From the NCBI GenBank assembly GCA_946699065.1, contig CAMPDV010000046.1, positions 558,001 to 622,000 on the forward strand: a stretch of DNA of 64,000 bases. Reading direction: 5' to 3'. The stretch is from Loxodes magnus. Taxonomy: Eukaryota > Ciliophora > Karyorelictea > Loxodida > Loxodidae. The position numbers were made by a program, and so were the translations under genes. Shown here in pieces: positions 51,790 to 63,780 of this stretch (the stretch's first letter is position 1; each line of letters starts with the position of its first letter). Under the pieces are notes generated by a model. The model saw nothing but the letters and a program-made list of their open reading frames with translations, searched no databases and was not told the DNA's origin.

Positions 51790-52661
51790 AGAGTATTATA
51801 TGATTTCTATTGCTAATATATCAATCATTTTAATTCTAAATCTCTAAAAGTCTCATACTAATATCATAATAAGGAAAAAAATTGCTGTATAGAAGATTTT
51901 GCTTTTTTCTTAGTAAGATTCAGTTAATTAAAAAAGAATAAAGCTAAATTCTTAGTTAAGAAATAGTAAAAGTGAAAAACCCTTCCTAAAGAGTGATATA
52001 AAATTCTCTAATTTATGCTAAATTAAAAATGTATAATCCAACTAGCCTAAATAATTTTAAATTTCTATTTTATGTTTTATTATCTCTTTTCACTATTTTT
52101 TATTGTTTAAATAGTAAAGAAAATCTATATTTTAAGATTGATAATTTCAAAAATAGTAATAATAACTGCGCGTAGTACTTTAGATGAGAAGCAAAGGTAA
52201 TTATAAAATTTAAATGATTGCATAAATTAAAACTTTTAATACATATTTATCTGAAATATTTGAATATGAGATATATGCTAATTATAGAGAAAATAACTTT
52301 ACTCTTTCATTTTAAATCTTAGCTTTAATATAAGTCCCTTCTTTAAAAGTGGTTTATCATTTTAATCTTCAGTTTTACAAATCAAAAATTATTTAGAAAT
52401 AAACTATAAAATGAAAGTTCAAAAAAAGTATAATTAAAGCTTTGCAAGCCTATTAAAAATGGATAATCAAATAAATATTTATGAAGAAATATTTGATAAG
52501 CAAATTTCATAAATGCAAAATAGTAAAAACTTTCGATCAAAGCTAAAATGAATTATTCAATGAATAAGCTTCATATCAATGATATAAATAATTTAATTTA
52601 TTTGTTGAATTAAGAATAAAGATAAAATTAAAACATAGGAAATCCTCTAATTCTAAGTCAT
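51790..52661. other. Intergenic, AT-rich
   Basis: About 870 bp between convergent 3' ends. A 30-codon + ORF at 52459-52551 (acidic start, basic end) is too short to support. Otherwise nothing seen. Confidence 0.5.
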
Positions 52662-53322
52662 TCATTGTTCGTGATTCCTCATTTTAGCTTCTCTTTATTT
52701 TAGACTTTCAAACCCTTTTTTAAGTTTTTCTAAGTGAAGATTGTTTTGCTGCTATTTTTTCTCTAGTACTTTAATTTAATTAGTAATGTTCGATAAATTC
52801 TATGTATTTTATTACAATTATTTAAAATATTGGACTTTTTCTGCTATCTCTTGACCAGTTTCTCCATTTTGAACTTTTAAAATCATTTAACTTAAACTGA
52901 ATAAGGAATTACTTTTCATTTATTTAATATTCAATTTGCTCTAAATCTTCAAATCCTTCTAGCTGCTATAAAAGTTATTCACGCTCTTCAGAAAGTTATT
53001 CCAATTCTTTTTTTACATCAGCTATATTTTATTCAACTAGCTTTTACTCATTTTGGTTTTGCAATAATTAAGTTTAAATATCACTAAATATTTGTAATTA
53101 GTTTTTATAAGGGCCTTTAGTATCCCATGACTCTATTATTTTAACAACATCTCATAAATCTATTTAATTTTCGCTATCACTTTCATTCATGTAGTTCTTT
53201 ATTTGAGCAAGCAAAAGTTCCTAAGTGTTCATGTTTTCTTCTTCTTTATACTTTTATAAGATATTCTCTATTTCTTAAGCCTCCTTCTCTACTTGCTCTA
53301 AATAAAAATCGTTTATCTCCAT
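52662..53322 (-). CDS. Coiled-coil protein, 214 aa
   Basis: Unrecognised family. The N-terminal 80 residues are acidic and helical, with a W-D-V-V-K-I-I-E-S-W-D-T-K-G-P-Y segment (first Trp is TGA). The rest is almost continuous heptad-like coiled coil rich in Gln, Glu, Leu and Lys. A 16-nt intron (52897-52912) restores the frame in the middle of the coiled coil. Stop TGA 52662-52664; start ATG 53320-53322. Size and layout resemble small ciliary or vesicle-tethering coiled-coil subunits, but no motif decides it. Confidence 0.72.
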
Positions 53323-54036
53323 TCAAATTTATTTTAAGGATTTATTAAGTTGAATGATAATTTTAAAATGGTAATCAGAAAAGCTATCGAAATGGAGTGA
53401 ATTCAAATGTTATCATAGAAGATTAAAACTGCTTATTAATTTATAGTAATCTCTTTCCTATAAAAGCACTATGAAGATGAATTTTTATTTTTATTATATA
53501 TATCTTCACATTCTGTTTTAACATTATTTGAAACACTTAGGTTTATTTGCAAAAATATTATCAAGAACGTTTGTTGTAAATGGGATAAATTAAAAATTAT
53601 CATATTTTGAACTTTGGGTTTTGAATAGAAGTAAATAAAGAAAAATTAGATAAATTAATCTGACTATCAAAGATCGATGGTTTTGTGATATTTCAGTTAG
53701 TTTCTAAGTTAAAATATAACTTTTATAAAATTCTAGTCTTAGTATTTTTATTCTGTAGTTCAATTATAAATTCTGCAATTTAGATACTTCGAACTGTTCT
53801 ATGTTAGTCAATTTTTCAGATTAAAGCTATAAATTAAATTATTTATTTATCACACATTTAAAGGTAAATTATATAGGGCTAATTTATAAGAGTTCAATAA
53901 TAAGCTTTAAAATAATTTTTTTAATAGATTGATATTAGAGAAGATGTTCTTTTGATTATTATAAATTAATAAATTTACATCTAAAAGTGCTAATTATACA
54001 TTAGTTATTTTTTACATAATTAATACCACAGGAACT
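53323..54036. other. Intergenic, AT-rich
   Basis: About 710 bp upstream of the small coiled-coil gene and downstream of the K+ channel, both on the - strand. No supported gene or repeat. Confidence 0.5.
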
Positions 54037-57000
54037 TCAACGCTATGAATCTTCTAAAATAAAATCAAGAGCTTCATCTGCTTCTTTCTAATTAACTTCC
54101 TATATTTAAACAACTTTTCCTGGTTCTTGATTTTCATTTTTTTTCTTTAAACTCTGCTTAGATCACAAATAGTTATTCAATCCAGGAGGTGTTTATGTAT
54201 CAATTGAATTATTTCCACTTCTTTTGTAGTTAGAACTTGGATTTGTGCTATCTTAAGATAAGGGACTTTTTTGTTTATTTAACGATATTGACTTCTTTTA
54301 AAAACTTTGCTTTTTTAACTCAATGTTATAATCCTGAGATTTAAAAAATTTTACTTCTTGTGATTTATTAGAAATCGGAGATTAAAAATCAGACTCTTTT
54401 CCAATTGAAATCATAGATAAGCTTATTTCATCTTTTTCTTTCGTATTTTGATCTAAAGGAAGATCTTAGATATTAAACGCTTTCTTTATTTTATTAAGAT
54501 CTTTTTTACTTTTCAGCATACTTTTTCGTCTGTTATTTCTTTTGCTTTGAGTGCTTATTTTTTCCATCCTATTTTATTGCTTTATCTAAGAATGAAATAT
54601 TTGTTTGATTCCTTCACTCATACTTACGTTTCAAACAGCATCTCTTCTTTTAGAAGTTGTAGCTTTCCTTTGAATTTAGCTTGCTGGAATAGTTGTTTAT
54701 TTTGCATAATCAACTATAGAGCTTCACTTCTCTTGATTTTACATAGTCGCATATTTTTATAATTTAATTTAATTAGCATTTTCTTTCATGCTTTATGTAA
54801 TCTTTCTTTTCTAAAGGGATTTGCTTCTTAAAATTTTGCCTTTTATTTCTTATTTTATTTATTATTAAAGCTCTGAAATTATCTATTAAGTTACAGCCTG
54901 ATCAGCTTGGATGGAATGACCATAAACTGATTATCTTTTATTTGATTTATTTTACTTTTCTGCTTATGTATTTATAAAGAAATCATTATTTTAATTATTT
55001 AGGACATTGTTACTTAAGAAGTCTCATTATTTTTCAGTAAAATCCTTTGGATCATTCTTGTTGTTTCCAGCAGTTAATAAAAGACCGAGATTATAATTTT
55101 TGACGCTGTTATTAAAAGAATCGAGACATTTCTTATTAAAATCTAACTGATTTTCGTTTACTTCTTCCAAGTCTCCATAATTAACGTCTAGTCTTATAAA
55201 ATCCCTTTTTATTTCAATGACTTTGTCTACTATTTCTTAGAAATTGAATATGCACTATTCTTAACATAAAGCATATAGCTTCATTTTATGAATTTATCTT
55301 TTAAAGATTTATTTTTCTAGAAAGTATCTTCTTTTAAGCAAGTAAGAGTCATCCTTTATCATATTTCTTATTCAATAGGCAAAGAATGTGTTGGTTTTTT
55401 TTCTTTTGAGACATCTAAATCAGATTTATATAAAAATAGCTGCTTGATTCTAGCAACCTTATAAATCTAGTTAGAATTTATCCCAATACATTAGTGCTAC
55501 TTACTGGTTACCCAGTTTAGTTATTTATTTTACCATAATGACACTTCAGAAACTCATAATTATAGTTCCCCAAAAGGTTGTTGCTGATAAAAGCAGCTTA
55601 GTGAAGGAATTGTAAATCTGAATATATCCATATCCTATTGTTGTAATTGAATACCAACAAACTCACATTTCACTTCCAATATACTTGTAAACATCAGGAT
55701 TTACTTCTCTTTCTAAAATTCTAATCATAGGACCGATAGCAATATCAGTAATCACTAGCAAATAAAGCATGAACCTCTTAGGATTTTTCTTGATATTAAA
55801 TTTCAAGTAGAAGAAAATGTTATCCTTGAGTCTTTGCAAATCTAGAATTCTAAATACATCTGTTCTAAACATTAAACGCATAAAGAATAATCGTACTAAA
55901 CTGTATATTCTAATCATTATAAAGATTGATATCATATCATTCAAGGAATTATGATATTTTATACCATTGTCTTCAGTACTATATTTGGAATTTCAGCTAC
56001 TTATTGGTATTTTTACAACTGAATGAATAAAGCATTCAATTATCATCGAATAAAATAAATATGGCATCTATTATAAGCTAGTCCTCGAGTCAATGAGTTG
56101 GAACTGCTTCTTTATTTAGAGTAATTTTAAGTACATTTTCACAGTGAGTATTATTATTATAACAGAAAGAATGCAAATGGCAGTCTAATATATATAGTTA
56201 ATGCTCTCTAATCTATAATTGTTCTAATAAATAATTTAATTCTATATAAATAGCTTACATCTATTATCGAAATTAACAGAATTACCATTGTTAATATTGC
56301 TATAACTAAATCGAATCTCACTACTAATCTCTTCATTTTCTTAACTACAAGAGTGTTAGGTGTGCAGTTAAATAATTTACTAGGAAGACAATCTAATCTA
56401 ATTTTTCCATTATAATCTATTTTTTCATCTCTGGTTATTACTTTGTGCATTTTTATAGGATCAAATAATTTCGATTTTCTTTAAGGTCTTATAATTCTTT
56501 TGTCTGAGTTAAAACTAAAATTGCTTTGATTATGATGATTTAGAATCTTTTAATCATTTTAACTTTCTTTTTAAGTTAATTTTCTTTATTTTTAGGTAAA
56601 TCGTAAAAGATGGGAATTTCTTCTTTGCATAGAAATTGGATCTATTTTCTTATAATCAAATATTTTGGCAACTTCTTTTTAAACATTATAAATACTTTAG
56701 CCCTATTCTTTAAAAACTATCTACTATTTATTATTCTCTTCAAACGTAATTTTCCTTTTATTATTTTCATCCATTCTTGTTATGCTTTTTTATAGAATTT
56801 TAGGATTAAGAGGTTCTTCAGGTTTTTACTCTTATAGTGTAAATCTTCTGGATTGCTCTTATTAATAAAAAGCATTATTGAAGTTTTAATATTTTTGTTC
56901 TTCTTAATAATAATTTCAGGACTATATCATTTTTCCAGAAACTTATTCTTTGGGTTTTTTCATTTCTGCATTAAAAACATGTTATTTTCCAATCTGTTAT

Positions 57001-57299
57001 TCTATTCCAACGTTATAAAAATCAGTTTTTGGAGATAAGTTGTCTTCTCAAGTACCCAAATTTGAGGATACAGTTTGCTGAGTCAATCTTTAATTTTAAA
57101 TAGTTTAAGCAATATTATAAATTTTTCCTTCTTTTTAAATTTTATTCTCGTTTTTACTCTTCTTACCAACATTTTCTTTTATTTTCCTCTTTTCTCTTTG
57201 CTTCTCTTCATGCAAGTCAGTAGATTTCTCTTTTTCTATATTATTTGAATTGCTGAGTTTTTGCTGAGACAACTCTTAGAGATTTTGCTTATTCGACAT
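54037..57299 (-). CDS. Six-segment K+ channel, SK-like, 1081 aa
   Basis: Plasma- or ciliary-membrane potassium channel. About 320 residues of Lys/Glu/Gln-rich N-terminus precede S1 (DLVIAILTMVILLISIID). A 17-nt phase-0 intron (56242-56258) follows, then S2 (TAICILSVIIIILTVK). S4 (IMIRIYSLVRLFFMRLMFR) has several Arg. S5 and the pore helix EMWVCWYSI lead to the selectivity filter TTIGYGY near residue 547, with S6 after it (KLLLSATTFWGTIIMSFW). In most K+ channels the residue after the second filter Gly is Asp; here it is Tyr. The membrane core and the basic, aromatic stretch after S6 (IFIQIWFRCLKRKK) resemble SK channels, whose post-S6 region binds calmodulin. A C-terminal tail of about 430 residues is disordered. 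Many Trp are TGA, including one just before the pore helix. Stop TGA 54037-54039; start ATG 57297-57299. Confidence 0.88.
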
Positions 57300-58585
57300 T
57301 TTTATTTGAAAAAACTAAAGTATAATTAATTAAAAAAATTATCTATAATTGAAGATTCAATTCTATTTAATCAATTAATTCAATTTCTTAATTTATACTG
57401 TAAGTTTATATCTTAGCCTTAGCCACTTCTAATTTTTCCTTTAATAAGTCTCCAATACTATATATTTTACTGTCCTTTCTTCTGGCATTTTTGCAATGAT
57501 AATTTAAAAGCTCTTTATTTAAGAATTTACTATTTAAGTTAGATTATAGCTGCAGAGTACTTGAATATTTATATTTTTAGAATATTAATATAGTTTGAGG
57601 TTTATATGATTTCATCTAGTAAATAGGTAGTTGAAAAGTTTTAAATTATAAACATAGCAATTATTAATTATCAACATTGCCTACTTCTTACGTTTATTTA
57701 ACTAAACCTATTGTAGCTTAAGATAAGTTACTGTTTTATCATATTATTAAATGTTTTAGAAGTGTAACAGGCTTTTACATCCACTTAATAAGCTTTATTA
57801 AAATATTAGTGTAAAATGTAATTTAAAGTAAAGTATTAATCATCTAAGCTGCAATCTTTAAGTATTTGGAACTAAATTAACTATTTTACTTCTGAATGCT
57901 CATTAAAGTTAATAAAATATAAATTTTTATCCTATAAGCTTCTATAATCACTTTATCCTTTGTCATAATAGATATTTTGCTAGTTGCATAAATGTTTTAT
58001 AAACTTATAAAGTTAATTAAATTAAGTGATTCTTATTTTGGTTTTTTAATTGAATAGAATTTTCAAAGGCTTTTATATGAATCTGCTAGAATAGAGGTAT
58101 TTAAGTTAAAAAGCTTGATAAACGTTAATATTATAAAGCTTATAGAAAAATAATGAAGAATAGTATAATCTTAATGTAGAAGTTTTCTTATTATTGGATC
58201 TAACTAAATATTAGTATACTATTTAGATTAGGATATCCTAGCTATCTTTCATTAAATTTATATTATATTATCAATTTAAGTAAAAATTAAAAAATCTATG
58301 CTAGGGGTAAGTAGAGTACTGAGATGAGTATTAAAGACTATAATCAGCTATTGATCTCCTTTTTATCTAATATAAAACTTAGGTAAAATCTATTGTATAC
58401 TAAAAGTAAAGAATGGTATAATAATGGTCTTAGCTATAAAAGCGAATGATGTATTTATAAGCCAAAGGAATCTAATCTTATTTACATTGTAAAATCCTCT
58501 TTTATTTTTGTATATCCTAATATTCGTAGTCAATTAGTCAATTAGTCAATTATAGGTTTATTTATAAGACTCAAATTTAAATTAA
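57300..58585. other. Intergenic, divergent 5' ends
   Basis: About 1.3 kb between the starts of the K+ channel (-) and the one-TM coiled-coil gene (+). AT-rich, and contains the short tandem repeat at 58528-58551. No supported gene. Confidence 0.5.
58528..58551. repeat. Tandem 8-bp repeat, three copies
   Basis: The unit agtcaatt occurs three times head to tail, 35 bp upstream of the ATG of the one-TM coiled-coil gene. It may be chance in AT-rich DNA or a local promoter element. Confidence 0.6.
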
Positions 58586-59000
58586 ATGACAGAACTTGTT
58601 TGAATTTCAATCTGTTTCTTTGTAGGTTTATTAGGTTTTTACTTTGGAAGATCTACAGCTCTAAAAAAGGCAAAGTAAATAGCGGGCTTTGAATAAATAG
58701 AAAATAACACTGAGATGGCAGATGTTGATTTTGAATCTTAACTTGAAATACTAAATAATCAATTGACACTTGAGCGAAGAAACAACCAGGTATTTTGCTT
58801 ACTTATAGAAACTGGAGGCATAATATAAAGCTTAATTGCAACAATTGAATACTTAAATCAAAACTTACCAAATATAACAGAAAGACAAACAAAATGTATT
58901 ATATAATATATAGGAAAGCTAAGCGTAGCAGCTATTTTAAGAACTAGAAGAAGAACTTGATGATTTTCCTGAAAATGAAAAAGTTGTGTTTCAACCTTGA
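58586..59000 (+). CDS. Single-TM coiled-coil protein, 131 aa
   Basis: Unrecognised family. Residues 4-22 are a membrane segment (LVWISICFFVGLLGFYFG) near the N-terminus, with Lys/Arg after it, so a type I or signal-anchor orientation with a cytosolic tail is likely. The remainder is a Gln/Glu/Leu coiled coil (LEILNNQLTLERRNNQ, LQQLNTQIKTYQIQQ) and an acidic end (ELEEELDDFPENEK). A 19-nt phase-0 intron (58790-58808) restores the frame. Codon 6 is TGA (Trp). Stop TGA 58998-59000. The layout is like small tethering or scaffold proteins of bacterial YhcB/DUF1043 type, but that likeness may be only structural. Confidence 0.72.
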
Positions 59001-60233
59001 GCTATATTATTAAACTTAAACATTTAATAGCTAACTTTTGTTCCTTTTTATTAAATTGGGATTTCATTTACCACTCTAATGTACTGTTTTTAATTTATTA
59101 TAGCTATTTCCTACAGAAACAAGAAAAAATCTTGTTAATAGACTTAAGTTCATTTTAAATAAAGCTACTTTAACTATTTTAAAAATAAAAAGCTTATTTA
59201 AAAAAGGTAGTCAACTTAAGTTTATTAACCATTAATTTAAGAACTATATCTATTTCTTTAAGAGAACATCAATTTTCGTTAATTTCTCTATTCAACAATA
59301 ACTATTTTAGGTATTTTAATTTGAAGGTTTGACCTGTTGGTGTAAGTGTATAGTTATAATAAAAAATAAAATAAGCCAATTTTTAGTAAATTAGCGCTTT
59401 ATTAAAAGTCTATTCTCAATTTGGATTGAGGTCTATTTAATAGTTCCTTCTCTTTTTTTTGGTAATTTTAGCTTTCATTTCTAATACGATTTATTGACTT
59501 GACTGGTTATTAGATGTTTTTTTAAAGCTTTGTCTGCTTAAAGCGAAAATTTAAGTAGATAAAATCTAAATTATGATATAAGCTTTTGAACAAGTTTGAA
59601 ATTATATTATTTAAATGAAGATTAGAAATTCCCAATGGAAATCTAAATCAAGATGGTAATATTTACATTTTGCTTATTTAAATTCAAGCTTATATTTATT
59701 TAGAGCTATAGTGTTTAAGAAGATTCTTCCTAAAATATTGACTTCAAAGATATCAAGTTTAAATTTATACTTTAAGAACTAATATGATATACCTTTATCT
59801 TAGCACTTATAACCAAATTTATTTAATAGAAAGTGTTTATTTTAAATATTCTTTAATAGCTTAATCTTATTACTAGCTAGAAAGTTAGCTTCTTTAAATA
59901 ATTTTCAAGTTTATAATTCTTAGGTAAATGTGATATGTTAAAATTAATTTATAATCTTATAGATTCTTCTCCATTTAATGATATAATTAAGAATATTCAA
60001 AAACATATGGGTTAGAAATAAATTAGAAAGGTATATTCACCTTATAAAGTTATTTAAGTTACTAAATTGATAAAGCAAGTTCCTTAATACTGAAAGATCT
60101 AATCAGTGAAGAAGTTTAATTTGTATTTTATAATTGTTTAAATATAGATCTAGTGATATGTAGTAATTATCTATTTGATAGAAGCTTAAATTTTATAGTT
60201 AAATCTAAACATTTAGTTAATATGTTGCTGTTT
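59001..60233. other. Intergenic, AT-rich
   Basis: About 1.2 kb between convergent 3' ends (one-TM coiled-coil + and PEX11-like -). No coding frame, RNA gene or repeat I can support. Confidence 0.5.
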
Positions 60234-60962
60234 TCACAAGTTTTTAAAAATTTGATAAATTCCTATTAAGCTTGTTATCGTTCCTAATCCATTTGCCATC
60301 AGATCGCTTACTCTGGGATTTTTACTTTCCAAAGCTTAGTCTAGGTAGTAAAATCCAATAGGAATATCACAAGCGTTTTTGAAGATACTGAGTACAAGAT
60401 CATCATTTTTCAGCAGAGCCTATTCATGCTTCTTTTTATACTCTTCCTAATCTATGTTTTCATCTCTAATTTTTTGAATCTATTTATGCAATTCTGAAAT
60501 TTCTATAACATTAGAAACGAGGTAGCTTGAATATGAGATTATATAAGCTATTGCTGTAATGGTATTGAAAATCTTATGCAATTGTTTATTAACAAAAATT
60601 TGCTGATTAAATAAATAGCCTCCATGATCAGCTCATAATGAGAGAAGGTTAGTAGCATCAGCTAAAGTATTAAATTTTTCATATAGCTTATGCCCTTTCT
60701 ATAACCTATCTCTTACATTTTTTCAATGCTAAAACTAGTTGAAAACTTTAAGTATAAATCTTGATTAAGAGCAACTTGAAGCTATAATCAATAGCTTTTT
60801 TCCCAGTTCCTAATTTTCTTTCTTTAAGCTATAAACTATAAATCTTAGTCCATATTATAAAACTCTAAATATTTTTTCTCTTCCTGAAAACTTAGAAAGA
60901 AAAGCAACCACATAATCAATTCAGTCCTATCTACCTGTCTTAGTTGCTTGTTTTTTTTCCAT
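60234..60962 (-). CDS. PEX11: PEX11-like peroxisomal membrane protein, 242 aa
   Basis: PEX11 proteins bend and elongate peroxisomal membranes before division. The N-terminal region has the family pattern: FLSKFSGREKIFRVLQYGLRF with amphipathic helices, then a basic stretch and SQSRFILKVFNQF at the position of the S-R-K-x-x-R-L-G-K motif. A middle segment (ITAIAYIISYSSYLVS) and a C-terminal hydrophobic helix (ANGLGTITSLIGIYQIF) correspond to the usual membrane parts. Three Trp are TGA, among them the W of GRQDWIDYV and LLSLWADH. It is a single exon, stop TGA 60234-60236, with a length matching the family (about 240 aa). It shows that the organism probably has peroxisomes. Confidence 0.85.
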
Positions 60963-61595
60963 TTATTAAATAATTTAGTATACAAATATTTAATTTATAT
61001 CTAACTCCTTTATATTCTACTATTATTCACTATTTAAACAGACTCTTGTTTGCTTGTATTTTAATTAAGTTTTCTATTATATTATTTTCTTTCTAACGAG
61101 CTAAGCTTATTTTATATTAGCATATCTATGAACATATTTATGAATATATTTGCTTTCTATTTACTTTAACCTTTTAATGAAGAGAAATATATGAAACTAT
61201 TTAAAAGATAACTATTTTCATGATAAATGCATAATCACACTAGTTCTTATTTATTTTATTTATTCTAAAGAATCTTTATTTAAGAACAGTTAAGAATTTT
61301 ATTGCTGCATAAAATTATTTAATTGATGTACTTAGTTTAAAATATTATCTAGATTTGCTTTAGAGGCAATGGCATTACTATTACTGTTTGCTTAATGTAG
61401 ATTTTATAATTGTCTTCTATTTCTCTTTTTACTTAAACTTATGCTTACTATGCTTTATCTTTAAACTTCTAACTCTTACCAATCAAAAATTTTTTATTTA
61501 AATTTAGAAATTTCTAAGAATTTATCTGCATATAAAAGAGAATTTAAGTACAAATATAGGAAAGTAAAGAATTGGAAATAAAGAGTATAAATTAA
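60963..61595. other. Intergenic, divergent 5' ends
   Basis: About 630 bp between the starts of the PEX11-like gene (-) and the CTF-x-P gene (+). AT-rich, presumably both promoters. Confidence 0.5.
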
Positions 61596-63780
61596 ATGGA
61601 AAACATTCAAAAAGATTAGTGATAAATCAGCCAAAATGAAACAGACTCCTAAAAGATAGAAAGAATCTATAACATAAAAGTGGAAAGTGAGTAGCTTACA
61701 ATAAATCAGTAATAAGAGGAACTAAAAGATACTAATAATTAAAGATCAGATACTTAGACAGATAATTAGAGTTAGTAACTATAGACTAAAAGTAAGGGAA
61801 ATCGTTATAATGATATAGAATTTAGTGAAGAAATATTTAAGGACTCTAATGGTGGTATCAGTATTTTTGTGCATTTTTAATTTTAGAATGGTTAGAAAGA
61901 TTCTATTATTTTAAAAGATCATGATAATCCTACTGTCTTGGCTAAAAATTTTAGTTTGATACATAACTTATCAATCAAAACTTAAGAATAAGTATATCAG
62001 CATTTTAAGTAAATAGTGGAAGATCTCCAATTTGCTAATTTTGAATAATCATCTCCAAAGATAAATGGAACTAAAGTAAAGCATAGAGAATTGAATAGCT
62101 TAAGCACTGTTTTAGAAGAACAATCTCTAGAAGTAACTATTCTACCTAAAACTTGCCATTTAAGTTCTTCTGTCGCTTAGTAAAGTAGTTTCATTAATAA
62201 AAAGCTCCAAGAACTTGAATAAGTAACCAAAAATTTGCATAAAGTAGCTATACAAAAGATAGAAGAGATAAGATACGAAAATTCACTTGCCGACTAAAAA
62301 CCCCCTAAGTATTAAAAGCAAAGAGTTTAAAATACAAATATAAAGATATGAAATAAACTATATGAAGAAGCTAAAGTACAAAAATAATAGAAGTAGATGC
62401 AAATAAAGAAAAGGGTTCAAGATTAGTAAGATATGGAGAGTAAGTTGTGCACTTTTACTCCTAACATCTCCCCTTCAAGTAAAATTACAAAAAACAAACA
62501 TTTTGAAATGAATTTAATAACCAAAGGAAAGTTACTAAAATAGAAGAAAGACAAACTTAAGATTTAAAAGCATGAATAAGAAATTAATAAGAATGATTTT
62601 AGTCCTTCCATTAATTAAAAAAGCTAAGCTATAACTAAGAATAGAAGCAAGGAGTAGAGCATTTCTGAAGTTTTATATTATGATTATCACATCAGATAAG
62701 AAAAGCAGAAATATTTTGAAGAACAAGCCAGTAAAGGATTTAATTCTTAAATAAAGATGAATAATGACTAAGAGTAGGAAGTTATAAGCAGACTTACAAA
62801 AAAATCTAACAAAAAGTAATTAGATAAACAAAAAATACTGAATAGCAATTAGATGCATGATCTAAGCTAAGCTCTTTACACTCCTAAGATTACTAAATTG
62901 GCTTAAAATATAGAAAGGAAGAAACCAATAGTTGATAGACTACTCTAATGGTAGTAATAAATTCAATAAAATAAAGAAAAAATGCTTAAAGAAGATTAAG
63001 ATTAGCTTTTTAAACCACCTGAAATTCAATCCACTAGTAGGAAGATCCATGAACAGATAATTCATTAGAAAATAAATGAGCTTTTCTTAATATTAGACAA
63101 AAACTGTAAAAAGAAACTAAACTACTGAAATTTAAGCTTGGAGACCTTAACTCCTTAATAGCAATCTCTGCTATAGCCCTTGAATTAGTTTCTAAATGAC
63201 AGATAAAATATAAGTATAGGTTTTAGTGAATTTAGTGAATATGTTTAATTTTTAATAAAAGTAATCCATTATTCAGAAATTAAACTTAAGTGATAAGCAT
63301 GTTTTACTTGATTTAAAGAAAAAACCCAATCTACCTGAGGAGTTTTCTTTCAAAGTAACAATTTAAATTTAGCCTTAAGTTAATAAAAACTCCAAATAAT
63401 TAGCAAAAAATTGGAAGGGAAGAGTAGAAGACAGATTATTACATAAAAGCAAGTAGTTGATAGCTGAAGAACTCTAAGCTTGTTATTTATTTAATTAGAT
63501 TAGCAAATTAAAATCTAAAAGTTAATATCTGAATAAATTAAAATAGCAATAATATCTCCTAAACTACTTAATGACAGAGTTATAATTCAGAAACTTCAGA
63601 GTAATAGCACAATAAATTAAATTTCTTGTAATAATTTGCTTAAATAATATCATTTGTTTAGACAGTTTAATATCTTTGCCTAATATTTAACTTACTAATT
63701 ATTTAATATTTTATTATCTAAAAAGTGATCATTAATAAGAGCTTAAATATTCTCTAGATGTAGATATAAATATTTGCTGA
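61596..63780 (+). CDS. CTF-x-P motif protein with EF-hand-like region, about 722 aa
   Basis: The centre has the protist pattern of a long charged helix ending in a Phe/Tyr-x-P-x-I peg. Three instances are visible: KLYEEAKVQKQQ ... LCTFTPNI; SNQMHDLSQALYTPKI; and RLLQWQQQI ... LFKPPEI. Proteins built this way are often ciliary or microtubule-associated (family knowledge, not tested). An EF-hand-like stretch follows (LFLILDKNCKKKLNYWNLSLETL, then GFSEFSEYVQFLIK). A 16-nt phase-0 intron (63261-63276) joins this to a basic C-terminal part (LSDKHVLLDLKKKPNLPEEF, then AKNWKGRVEDRLL). TGA is Trp at 61620-61622 and in two further places. The frame stays open to TGA 63778-63780, but the last 45 residues are hydrophobic and may include another intron or an earlier end. 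Confidence 0.75.

Noticed and set aside
52459-52551. 30-codon ORF starting MDNQINIYEEIF
   Set aside because: Too short to support without homologs. It might be an exon of an unseen gene.
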